A stretch of DNA of 64,000 bases from Desulfobacula sp. (GTDB taxonomy: Bacteria; Desulfobacterota; Desulfobacteria; Desulfobacterales; Desulfobacteraceae). Position 1 is the stretch's first letter, and every line of letters starts with the position of its first letter. A model generated the notes under the pieces. It made no database searches and was not told the DNA's origin. It worked only from the letters and a program-made list of their open reading frames with translations. The DNA is taken from assembly GCF_014237455.1 (NCBI RefSeq), contig NZ_JABZFL010000051.1, positions 62,001 through 126,000 on the forward strand. The letters are read 5' to 3'. Positions 8,772 through 17,702 of this stretch are shown here, in pieces. Position numbers and translations under genes: made by a program.

Positions 8772-11426
8772 ATGAATAAATCTATTTTAAGAAAAGCTTG
8801 TATCTTTATTATTTTATTGAGTTTATTGTTCAGTGGTGATCTGTTTGCCCAGGCAGAGATTAAACAGACGGATATTAAAGTTGCTATCATCCCTTTTTCC
8901 CTTGATGCTAAGCAACCCAACCAGCAGATAAAAAACAGGATTCCTTTAATGATTTCTGAAAAACTTGAGCAGGAAGGTGCTAAAGTAATTCTTTTGGAAG
9001 TCTGGCAGAACACTGAGGAATGGGATTTTTCTCAATTTCGAAAATTCGGGATTGAATCAGGTGTCGATTATATTTTGACAGGATCTTTGTTTGTTGCAGG
9101 TGAAAGTATTAGTATCGACTCAAGGCTTATTAATATTTATGAAAAAGAAAACTCCACATCTTTTTATGCTGATGCAAATAATTTTGAGAATCTTTTTTCA
9201 ACTATTTCCCAACTTAGCAAAGAAATAATCGGAGAACTCTTTCATAAGAAAATAATAATAGATATTGCCGTTACCGGGAACAAAAGAGTTGAAACTGATG
9301 CAATTATGAGAATTATCGACACTCAGGCCGGTGATATTATTAAGCCTGACAATATTTCTAAAGATTTGAAGAAAATTTATGAGATGGGCTACTTTGACAA
9401 TGTTATTGTTAAAAAAGAATCCCTTGATAATGGCGTTAAAGTAATTTTCGAAATTATTGAAAAATCGACTGTCAGGAAAGTAAAATTTAAAAAAAATACT
9501 GTTTATGAAGACGAAGAGCTTGCTGATATTGTTGATACGAGAACCGGTGCGATTCTAAATATTCACAAACTCAACTCAGACATTAATCGAATGCGTTTAA
9601 TGTATACGGTAAAAAACTATCACAATTGTTCCGTAACCTATGAAATAATCCCTCTTGACCATTCCCAGGCAGATATTGTTTTTAATATCGAAGAAGGAGA
9701 AAAAGTAAAGGTCGAAAAAATTATTTTTGAAGGGAACAAACACTTTTCTGATAAAAAAATTAAAAAAGCCATGGAGACTTCCGAAAAAGGGTTTCTCTCT
9801 TTTTTCACCTCTTCAGGAGATCTCAATGAAATCGAAGTTAAAAACGATGTGATAAGAATTGAATCTTTATATAAAAACAACGGGTTTATCGATACAAAAG
9901 TATCAGATCCTATTGTTGATATTGGCGAAGAATTTATTTCAATTCGTTTTAAAATTGACGAGGGTGCTCAATACAAAATTAAAAAAATTGATATTACTGG
10001 CGATCTGATTCTGCCCAAAGAAGAAATTTTAGAGATAATTCAATCCAAAGAAACAAAATTATATAATAGAGAATTTATCAGAAAAGATATTTTGTCCATC
10101 TCTGATATTTATTCCAGCAGGGGGTTTGCTAATGTTAATGTCGCTCCCATGGTTAATAAAAACGATGAAGAAAAAATGATGAATATCACATATTCAATCA
10201 ATAAGGGCGAGCCTGTTTATTTTAACAGGATTAATATCAGCGGTAATTTAAAAACTCGTGATAAGGTTATCAGAAGAGAGATTAAAATTGCTGAACAGGA
10301 TCTCTACAGCAAGGAAAATATTCAATTAAGCTTTAAGAACTTGAACCGCTTGGATTATTTTGCTGAGATCGATGTCAAGCCAGTTAAAACTTCCGATGAA
10401 AATAAAATGGATTTAGATGTCCGGGTTGTTGAAAAAGAAACAGGCAGCTTTTCTATTGGGGGTGGCGTCAGCAGTGAAGATGGAGGCTTTGGTATGGTAT
10501 CTGTTCAGGAAAGGAATTTGTTTGGAAAAGGACAAACAGGAAAGATTTCTGCGATAATATCACAAGAAGAGGTTCTCTATAATATTGGTTTTTATGAACC
10601 CTATATTATGGATACAGCTGTTTCCGGTGGAATCCAACTCTATAAAGAAGATAAAGAGTATGATTATTATGATAAAGAAGCCCTTGGATTGACGTTAAGG
10701 GTGGGTTATAAGCTTTTCGACTATACAGGGATTGGAATCCAATATAATATAGAAGATTTTGAGATAACTAATGTTCAAACCGATTTCACCAATATGACAT
10801 CCGGTTCTTTTCTGACAAGCAGTATAAAACCCTATATTCAATATGATTCCAGAAATGATATTTTCACACCAACTGAAGGAGCAAAACATAAATTTTCAAT
10901 AGAATATGCTGGAGAATTTTTAGGCGGTGAGATTGATTACACAAAATATCTTGTTGAAACAGGTGTATATTTTCCTCTTTTCTGGAAATTCACCGGTGCG
11001 CTGCATGCAGAAGCCGGATACCTGGATGATCGAAGCAGTGATGACATCGATATTGATTACATCAGATTTTATCTGGGAGGTATGAATTCAATCAGAGGTT
11101 TTGATAAATATGATATTAATGGTAATCAGGATGGAGATATCAAAGACAGGGGGGGCGAAAAATATATCCAATTTAATGCGGAAATGACTTTTCCACTCTC
11201 AGAAAAATATAAGATTATAGGTGTGTTCTTTTATGACCGCGGGGATGTTTATAGAACCAGTGAGGATATTGATCTGGGTGATCAATTTTCAAGTTTTGGT
11301 ACCGGGATAAGATGGAATTCACCAGTAGGACCCTTAAGGATTGAATATGCCTGGGTCATTGATGGGAAAAATGTGAAAGAACGTGGTGATGGACAATTTG
11401 AATTTTCTGTTGGTGCTTCTTTCTAA
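8772..11426 (+). CDS. bamA: Outer membrane protein assembly factor BamA (POTRA repeats plus beta-barrel) with an extra N-terminal domain
   Basis: POTRA-like repeats ('GNKRVETDAIMRIIDTQAGD', 'GNKHFSDKKIKKAM', 'GNLKTRDKVIRREI'), C-terminal barrel with 'GGMNSIRGFDKYDI' and 'GPLRIEYAW...FEFSVGASF'. Confidence 0.93.
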   Translation: MNKSILRKACIFIILLSLLFSGDLFAQAEIKQTDIKVAIIPFSLDAKQPNQQIKNRIPLMISEKLEQEGAKVILLEVWQNTEEWDFSQFRKFGIESGVDYILTGSLFVAGESISIDSRLINIYEKENSTSFYADANNFENLFSTISQLSKEIIGELFHKKIIIDIAVTGNKRVETDAIMRIIDTQAGDIIKPDNISKDLKKIYEMGYFDNVIVKKESLDNGVKVIFEIIEKSTVRKVKFKKNTVYEDEELADIVDTRTGAILNIHKLNSDINRMRLMYTVKNYHNCSVTYEIIPLDHSQADIVFNIEEGEKVKVEKIIFEGNKHFSDKKIKKAMETSEKGFLSFFTSSGDLNEIEVKNDVIRIESLYKNNGFIDTKVSDPIVDIGEEFISIRFKIDEGAQYKIKKIDITGDLILPKEEILEIIQSKETKLYNREFIRKDILSISDIYSSRGFANVNVAPMVNKNDEEKMMNITYSINKGEPVYFNRINISGNLKTRDKVIRREIKIAEQDLYSKENIQLSFKNLNRLDYFAEIDVKPVKTSDENKMDLDVRVVEKETGSFSIGGGVSSEDGGFGMVSVQERNLFGKGQTGKISAIISQEEVLYNIGFYEPYIMDTAVSGGIQLYKEDKEYDYYDKEALGLTLRVGYKLFDYTGIGIQYNIEDFEITNVQTDFTNMTSGSFLTSSIKPYIQYDSRNDIFTPTEGAKHKFSIEYAGEFLGGEIDYTKYLVETGVYFPLFWKFTGALHAEAGYLDDRSSDDIDIDYIRFYLGGMNSIRGFDKYDINGNQDGDIKDRGGEKYIQFNAEMTFPLSEKYKIIGVFFYDRGDVYRTSEDIDLGDQFSSFGTGIRWNSPVGPLRIEYAWVIDGKNVKERGDGQFEFSVGASF

Positions 11427-11451
11427 ACTTTAAAAAATGTTGGAGGTTTTA

Positions 11452-11985
11452 ATGAAAAAAATATTCGTTATTTTAAGTATAACAATATTTTTCTTTGGAT
11501 TTATTCCGGGAGGTTTTTGCGCAGATGCAGGTAAAATTGGAGTAGTTGATTTTCAAAAAATTTTGAGGGAATCAAGTGCCGGGAAAATGACTCAGAAACA
11601 ACTTAGTGAGAAAGGCAATGAGTTTCAAGAAAAATTAAAGACTGAAAAAGCACAATTGGATGAAATGAAAAAATCATTTGACAGAGAAGCTCTCGTTCTG
11701 AGTCCCGAAAAACAACAGGAAAAACAACGTGAGTTCAGGATCCGGGTGAATGATTTTAAAAAAATGCAAGATGATTTATCCAGAGGGTTTAAACAATTAG
11801 AGGTTAAGCTTTTAAATCAAATTCAAAAAGCTGTCTTTGAAATTGCAAATGAAATTGGAAAGAACGAAGGGTATTCGATTCTTCTTGAAAAAAAGACCGC
11901 AGGCGTTATTTATCATCTTGATCAACTGGATATTACCGATCAAATTATTAAAAAATATAATTTAAAAACTTCTAAAACCAACTAA
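11452..11985 (+). CDS. OmpH/Skp-family periplasmic chaperone
   Basis: Signal peptide, then 'GKIGVVDFQKILRESSAGK' and a coiled coil; sits between bamA and lpxD. Confidence 0.88.
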   Translation: MKKIFVILSITIFFFGFIPGGFCADAGKIGVVDFQKILRESSAGKMTQKQLSEKGNEFQEKLKTEKAQLDEMKKSFDREALVLSPEKQQEKQREFRIRVNDFKKMQDDLSRGFKQLEVKLLNQIQKAVFEIANEIGKNEGYSILLEKKTAGVIYHLDQLDITDQIIKKYNLKTSKTN

Positions 11986-11994
11986 GTTTTTTTT

Positions 11995-13038
11995 ATGAAA
12001 CTGTCCGTAAATGAAATTGCAAAAATTATCCAGGCTGAAATCGCTGGTGATCCTTCGTTTATTGTAAAGGGAGTTTCCTCTTTTGATGACTCAGAACCCC
12101 ATGATATTACATTTGCATGTGAAACAAAATATTTAACTCATCTCCAACAAACAAGGGCAGGGGCAGTTATCGTCCCGGCCACTTTTGTTTTTGATGACCA
12201 TGATTCCGGGAATACTATTTTATTGAAAACCGATAATCCCAAACTGTCTTTTTTTAAATTAGTATCGATATTTCATCCGGAAAAAATAACAAAGCCCGGT
12301 ATTCATCACAGTGCAGACATAGGACATCATGTAAAGGTTGGAAAAAATTCCATCATTGGATCAAATGTATTTATGGGCGATAATGTCCAAATCGGAAACA
12401 ATGTTCATCTTATGCCAGGCGTTTATATCGGAGATGATGTCTTTATAGGTGACAATACGTTAATTAAACCCAATGTCACTATAATAGAAAAAACCAGGCT
12501 CGGGAAAAATGTTATTATCCATTCCGGAACCGTCATTGGTTCGGATGGTTTCGGTTTTACTCAGAATTTTGACAAGCATGAAAAGATTGTACATACCGGA
12601 TATGTCCACATTGGAGATCATGTCGAAATCGGTGCCTGCAATACCATCGACAGAGGAACGCTGGGCATGACTGTTATCGGAAATGGCGTCAAAACAGACA
12701 ATCTTATTCACATTGCACACAATGTCAAGATTGGGGAGAATACGTTGATTGTGGCCCAGGTTGGGATTGCAGGAAGTACTAAAATCGGTAAAAATGTTAT
12801 TATAGCCGGAAATGCCAGTATTACAGGACATATAAAAATTGGTGACGGTTCTATTGTCGGTCCTTGTGCAGGTGTTCGCAGTAATGTTCCTGAAAATGAA
12901 ATTGTATCAGGGATGCCGCATATGCCGCATGTTCGTTGGCGTAAGGTTGTAAGTATCATATCCCGGTTACCGGAAATGAGAAAAAGTCTTTTTTCTTTTG
13001 AAAAAAGATTAAAAGATTTAGAAAATAAAAATGAATAA
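11995..13038 (+). CDS. lpxD: UDP-3-O-(3-hydroxyacyl)glucosamine N-acyltransferase
   Basis: LpxD N-domain followed by hexapeptide repeats; 'IGSDGFGF', 'IDRGTLGMTVIGNGVKTDNLIHIAHNVKIGENT'. Confidence 0.95.
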   Translation: MKLSVNEIAKIIQAEIAGDPSFIVKGVSSFDDSEPHDITFACETKYLTHLQQTRAGAVIVPATFVFDDHDSGNTILLKTDNPKLSFFKLVSIFHPEKITKPGIHHSADIGHHVKVGKNSIIGSNVFMGDNVQIGNNVHLMPGVYIGDDVFIGDNTLIKPNVTIIEKTRLGKNVIIHSGTVIGSDGFGFTQNFDKHEKIVHTGYVHIGDHVEIGACNTIDRGTLGMTVIGNGVKTDNLIHIAHNVKIGENTLIVAQVGIAGSTKIGKNVIIAGNASITGHIKIGDGSIVGPCAGVRSNVPENEIVSGMPHMPHVRWRKVVSIISRLPEMRKSLFSFEKRLKDLENKNE

Positions 13039-13049
13039 ACGGAGTAAAA

Positions 13050-13826
13050 ATGATTCAGATTCATCCCACGGCAATTATTGATCCTTTAGCTGAAATAGAT
13101 ACCAATGTTACGATAGGCCCCTATGTCATTGTTAAATCAGATGTTTGCATTGGTTCCGGCACCACTATTGGTCCCTATACCACCATTGAACAATATGTAA
13201 ACATAGGAACCGACTGCCAGATTTTTCAATATGCCTCTATTGGCGGCGCACCTCAGGATCTTAAATTCCATGGCGAAAAAACATATTTAAAGATCGGCAG
13301 AGGATCAATTATCCGGGAATTTGTGACGATTAACCGGGGAACGGAATTTGGTGGCGGTCTTACTGAATTAGGGGAAGAAAATTATTTAATGGCCTATACA
13401 CACATCGCCCATGATTGTAAAACCGGGAAACAGGTTATTCTTGCGAATAATTCCACTCTTGGCGGTCATATTATAATTGGTGATAATGTCACGGTGGGTG
13501 GCCTGGTTGCCATCCATCAATTCGTTCAAATTGGAGATTTTGCTTATATCGGTGGGAAATCTGCTGTGGTAAAGGACATACCACCATATGTGATTGCCTC
13601 CGGAGATCGGGCGAGTCTCCATGGTTTGAATAATGTGGGCTTGAAACGGCATAAATTTTCAAAATCAACTCTTCAGCAACTTAAAAAAGCGTATAGAATT
13701 GTTTTTCGAATCGGATTAACGGTTAAGCAGGCAACAGAACGTGTTAGAGCTGAAGTTGAACAAATCCCTGAAGTGAAAAATTTTATTAAATTTATTGTCG
13801 AATCCGACAGGGGTGTTACTAGATAA
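13050..13826 (+). CDS. lpxA: Acyl-ACP--UDP-N-acetylglucosamine O-acyltransferase
   Basis: 'IHPTAIIDPLAEIDTNVTIGPYVIV', 'GGAPQDLKF', 'REFVTINRGTE', 'NVGLKRHKFS'. Confidence 0.96.
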   Translation: MIQIHPTAIIDPLAEIDTNVTIGPYVIVKSDVCIGSGTTIGPYTTIEQYVNIGTDCQIFQYASIGGAPQDLKFHGEKTYLKIGRGSIIREFVTINRGTEFGGGLTELGEENYLMAYTHIAHDCKTGKQVILANNSTLGGHIIIGDNVTVGGLVAIHQFVQIGDFAYIGGKSAVVKDIPPYVIASGDRASLHGLNNVGLKRHKFSKSTLQQLKKAYRIVFRIGLTVKQATERVRAEVEQIPEVKNFIKFIVESDRGVTR

Positions 13827-13848
13827 CCTGGAGGTCGCGCATAAAAAA

Positions 13849-14667
13849 ATGAGAATAGGACTTATAGCCGGTGGCGGACAATTCCCCATTCTTTTTTCAA
13901 AAAAGGCTGTAAAGAAAGAGTATAAAGTCTTTGCTGTAGGGTTTACCTCTGAAACGGATAAAACGCTTGGGGATTATGTTGAAGATTTAAAATGGATCTA
14001 CCTTGGACAGGTCACCAAACTGATCAAATATTTCAAGCAACACCATATTACTCAGGCAGTTATGCTGGGCAGTATCAAAAAAACAAATATTTTCAAAGAT
14101 ATCCGCCCTGACTTTAAAGCTCTCTCGTTTATTGCAAAGACAGCCAAAACCCATGATGATTCTGTATTAACTTCATTTGCTGATCTGCTCTTAAAAGAGG
14201 GGATAAGGATTCTGCCTTCCACCTTTCTTCTCCCTGAATTGATCAGCCCTAAGGGGTGCTGGACAAAAAGAAAGCCGGATAAAGTTGAAAAAAAAGATAT
14301 TTTTTTGGGCTGGAAGATAGCAAAAAAAATCGGAAAACTTGATATCGGACAATGTATTGTCATCAGTAACGGAACGGTTCTCGCCGTTGAAGCAATAGAG
14401 GGAACAGATATGACCATTAAAAGAGGCGGTCTTCTGTCTCATCATAATGGTGCTGTTGTTGTAAAACTTTCCAAGCCATCTCAGGATCTAAGGTTTGATC
14501 TACCTTCCTCTGGTTGCCAAACTATTGAGAGTATGCATGAGTCCGGAGTTACAATTCTTGTGCTTGAAGCAGAAAAATCCATTTCATTTGACCGGGAGGA
14601 AATGATAACACTCGCAAATAAATATAATATATCCATTCTTGGTTATACAGACAATGAAATACCCTGA
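13849..14667 (+). CDS. lpxI: UDP-2,3-diacylglucosamine diphosphatase LpxI
   Basis: 'IGLIAGGGQFPILFSKKA', 'LGQVTKLIKYFKQHHITQAVMLGSIKK'; lies between lpxA and lpxB. ATG at 13849 preferred. Confidence 0.9.
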   Translation: MRIGLIAGGGQFPILFSKKAVKKEYKVFAVGFTSETDKTLGDYVEDLKWIYLGQVTKLIKYFKQHHITQAVMLGSIKKTNIFKDIRPDFKALSFIAKTAKTHDDSVLTSFADLLLKEGIRILPSTFLLPELISPKGCWTKRKPDKVEKKDIFLGWKIAKKIGKLDIGQCIVISNGTVLAVEAIEGTDMTIKRGGLLSHHNGAVVVKLSKPSQDLRFDLPSSGCQTIESMHESGVTILVLEAEKSISFDREEMITLANKYNISILGYTDNEIP

Positions 14668-14681
14668 AGGTCACACGCAAA

Positions 14682-15851
14682 ATGAATCTTCCCGCTAAAT
14701 CCAGACATATTATGATTCTTACAGGAGAACTCTCCGGTGATCTGCATGCAGGAAATCTTGTTAAAGAAATCAGACAATTAAACACCAGTATTTATTTTTC
14801 AGGTATAGGTGGAACACATCTTGAAAATCAGGATGTAGACCTTTTCTACAACATTGCAAAACTCTCTGCAATGGGTATTACTGAAGTCCTGATGCAATTT
14901 AGACAGATAAAAAGAGCCTTTGATTTGTTCAAGGAAAAACTGAAGGTTGACACACCGGATTTAATTATACTTGTGGATTATCCGGGATTCAATTTAAAAG
15001 CTGCCCAGTTTGCCAAAAATCATTACAAGATAAAAATTTTATATTATATAACACCAAAAGTATGGGCGTGGAAAAAATCAAGACTTAAGAAAATAAAGAA
15101 ATATGTTGATCACGCAGCGTTAATCCTTCCTTTTGAAGAAAAAATATATAAAAAGGCTGATATTCGATCCACTTATGTGGGCAGTCCATTAACAGATGAA
15201 TATCCTGAAAACATATCAAAACCATTTTTTCGATCAAATCATTTATTATCAAAACATAAAGATCGTGTGATCATAGGCCTGCTTCCAGGATCCAGAAAGG
15301 CTGAGATAAAAAATCTGCTTAGCATAATGATAAAAGCGGCTGATCTTATTCATAAAAAAAATCGACGGGTCTCTTTTATTATATCTCAAGCGTCTTCAAC
15401 ACATAAGGAAACCATAAAAATTATTCTAAACAAAATTAAAGAAAAATCATTGTTTCAAATCAATAATGGACCGGTTAAGGATATTTTCTTGAAATCGGAT
15501 CTTGTTATTGCAGCTTCCGGCACCGTCACTCTTGAAGCTGCGCTTTGCTGTGTCCCGACCATCATCATATATAGAATGTCCACAATCAGTTATCGGTTAG
15601 CAAAACTGTTTGTAAAAATAAAATATGCTGGATTGGCAAATTTAATCGTGAACAAAGAAATCATGCCTGAACTACTCCAAGACGATGCAACCCCTGAAAA
15701 AATAAGTAAAAAAGCTTTGGACATGCTTGATCACTTAGTGGTTTTTGAGAATCAATTGCAAATGGTCAGAAAATTACTGGGAACCGAAGGGGCCTCAAAA
15801 AGGACTGCCAATATTGCTATCGGTCTTCTAAGGGAATCATCCCTGCGATAA
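14682..15851 (+). CDS. lpxB: Lipid-A-disaccharide synthase
   Basis: 'GELSGDLHAGNLVKEI', 'LVDYPGFNLKAAQFAK', 'YYITPKVWAWKKSR', 'GLLPGSRKAEI'. Confidence 0.95.
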   Translation: MNLPAKSRHIMILTGELSGDLHAGNLVKEIRQLNTSIYFSGIGGTHLENQDVDLFYNIAKLSAMGITEVLMQFRQIKRAFDLFKEKLKVDTPDLIILVDYPGFNLKAAQFAKNHYKIKILYYITPKVWAWKKSRLKKIKKYVDHAALILPFEEKIYKKADIRSTYVGSPLTDEYPENISKPFFRSNHLLSKHKDRVIIGLLPGSRKAEIKNLLSIMIKAADLIHKKNRRVSFIISQASSTHKETIKIILNKIKEKSLFQINNGPVKDIFLKSDLVIAASGTVTLEAALCCVPTIIIYRMSTISYRLAKLFVKIKYAGLANLIVNKEIMPELLQDDATPEKISKKALDMLDHLVVFENQLQMVRKLLGTEGASKRTANIAIGLLRESSLR

Positions 15852-15927
15852 TAAATTTGACAAACCAGCTTAAATACTATTAGAGTGATTTCATACATAG
15901 ATAACAAACAAAGGATTATATTCTGCT

Positions 15928-17166
15928 TTGATGACTTTTGAATTGATTGTACTTATTATATGCCTTTTTTTATCCGGTTTTTTTTCTTCCTCTGAAACGG
16001 CTCTTTTTTCAATTAGCAAAGTCAAGGCGCTTCATATTGCCAAAGACGGTTCTAAAACAGGACTTTTGATTTTGAAGATGAAAGAGGATTCTCATACACT
16101 TTTAACGACTATCCTGATTGGAAATAATCTTGTAAACATTGGTGCTTCGGCCATTGCCACATCCATTGCCATCTCATATTTTAAATCCAATGCCGTTGGT
16201 ATCGCAACCGGTACGATGACAATGCTTATTCTTGTTTTTGGTGAGATCTTTCCAAAATCATTTGCCAATCATAATAATATTCTTGTGGCCAGGATTGTGA
16301 TTTATCCGCTTCTCTGGCTGTCGAAATTATTGTTCCCGTTGATTTATATATTGAATTTTATACCTAAACTGCACGGGACTATTGATACTTCCCATGAAAC
16401 TGTAACGGAAGATGAACTGATGACGATGGTTGAAGTGGTTGAAGAAGAAGGGGAGATCAAAGAAGAAGAAAAAGAATTTATTACCAATATTTTTGAATTT
16501 GACGACACCTCGTGCTCTGAAATCATGACTCCCAGGGCAGATATGTTTGTGATAGACGTATCACGGGATATGGATATTGAAAAAATTATTAAAACAGGAT
16601 ATTCCAGGATTCCGGTTATGGAAGGCAGTATTGATAATATTATTGGAATTTTGCATGTAAAAAATTTATTTGCAAGTTATCAAAAAGCCTGTTCATCTGA
16701 TTCTGATACGCCATTGGACGTAAAACAAATCATGAAAAAACCATATTTTATTCCTGAATCCCAAAAGCTTGATTCCCTGTTGCAGGACTTTAAACAGAAA
16801 AAAAATCATATCGCAGTTATTGTGGATGAGCATGGTGGTGTATCCGGCATTGTAACTCTTGAAGACGTTGTTGAAGAAATTATAGGTGAGATTGTTGATG
16901 AAACCGATAGTCTGGTCCCTGATTTTGTAAAACTTAAAGGGAATAAATGGCTGATCACAGGAAAGATTGATATTGATGATTTAAACAAAGAACTTGAAAT
17001 TGAAATTCCGGAATCAAATACATATGATACATTTTCAGGATTTTTTCTCGATCAGATAGGCCGAATTCCAAAACCGGGTGACTCTATTAACATGGATAAG
17101 TGGGTGGCAACAGTTAAAGATATGGATGGCAACAGAATAAAAAGCTTTATTCTTAAAAAAGAATAA
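15928..17166 (+). CDS. CNNM/CBS-domain hemolysin family protein (CorC/HlyC-like)
   Basis: N-terminal CNNM TM domain, CBS pair ('EIMTPRADMFVIDVS...GYSRIPVMEG'), C-terminal CorC_HlyC domain. Confidence 0.9.
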   Translation: MMTFELIVLIICLFLSGFFSSSETALFSISKVKALHIAKDGSKTGLLILKMKEDSHTLLTTILIGNNLVNIGASAIATSIAISYFKSNAVGIATGTMTMLILVFGEIFPKSFANHNNILVARIVIYPLLWLSKLLFPLIYILNFIPKLHGTIDTSHETVTEDELMTMVEVVEEEGEIKEEEKEFITNIFEFDDTSCSEIMTPRADMFVIDVSRDMDIEKIIKTGYSRIPVMEGSIDNIIGILHVKNLFASYQKACSSDSDTPLDVKQIMKKPYFIPESQKLDSLLQDFKQKKNHIAVIVDEHGGVSGIVTLEDVVEEIIGEIVDETDSLVPDFVKLKGNKWLITGKIDIDDLNKELEIEIPESNTYDTFSGFFLDQIGRIPKPGDSINMDKWVATVKDMDGNRIKSFILKKE

Positions 17167-17216
17167 ATTTATTTTTTTTGTTTGGGAGTATTATATGGTA
17201 TTTTTGATTGTAACCC

Positions 17217-17392
17217 GACCGGGGAGTGAATTGCGATGAATCCGATTGAACCTCTTACAGCTTCTAAATTCCGTTGCGCTGACCCGCAAAAACTCGCTGT
17301 CGCTCAGACACTTTGCCGGTCTTAACGCTCCACTGCGTCAAGACCCTGTACAGAAGGCCAATCAACAATTCCCTACAAACCACTCCCCGGCC
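17217..17392. repeat. Inverted-repeat-bounded palindromic intergenic element (MITE/REP-like candidate)
   Basis: Exact 10-bp inverted repeat CCGGGGAGTG (17219-17228) / CACTCCCCGG (17381-17390). Inner hairpin GGTCTTAACGC (17318-17328) / GCGTCAAGACC (17335-17345), 10 of 11 paired. Confidence 0.5.
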
Positions 17393-17472
17393 TCCTCGGT
17401 AAAATTCAAATCCCAAAACCTATCTAAGGATAATGCTTTCTCCCCATATACTGGAATTTATTAATAATTCTC

Positions 17473-17499
17473 TTGACATATCCATACCCTGAGTATAAT
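17473..17499 (+). promoter_or_regulatory. Candidate sigma70-type promoter for the pheA leader transcript
   Basis: TTGACA (17473-17478) and TATAAT (17494-17499) are exact consensus hexamers; the 15-nt spacer is shorter than the usual 16-18. Confidence 0.45.
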
Positions 17500-17535
17500 T
17501 TTTTATGTCTTAAGCTTAGATAAGGAAACAATAAT

Positions 17536-17604
17536 ATGGTAACTGTAGACAAATTTTTTACATTTTTTTGGTATTTTTTTAAAATACTTCATAGTCTGTG
17601 GTGA
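17536..17604 (+). CDS. Phe-rich leader peptide (pheL-like) MVTVDKFFTFFWYFFKILHSLW
   Basis: 22-codon ORF with six Phe codons plus Trp and Tyr, preceded by AAGGA and located between a consensus-like promoter and a terminator hairpin upstream of pheA. Confidence 0.75.
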   Translation: MVTVDKFFTFFWYFFKILHSLW

Positions 17605-17636
17605 GATTATCGTTTCAACATGTTTAAAAACCAATC

Positions 17637-17674
17637 AAAACCGCAGCAGATGAAACACCTGATGTGGTTTTTTT
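17637..17674 (+). terminator. Intrinsic terminator/attenuator upstream of pheA
   Basis: AAAACCGCA-G-CAG-ATGAAACAC-CTG-A-TGTGGTTTT hairpin (one G.U pair, one G/A mismatch) running into seven Ts, 28 nt before the pheA ATG. Confidence 0.7.
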
Positions 17675-17702
17675 ATTAATTAAAACGGTGTATATAGCAG
17701 TG

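Noticed and set aside
17246-17464. 72-aa ORF in the intergenic region upstream of pheA
   Set aside because: Falls inside the inverted-repeat element, with no SD and low-complexity content; judged spurious.
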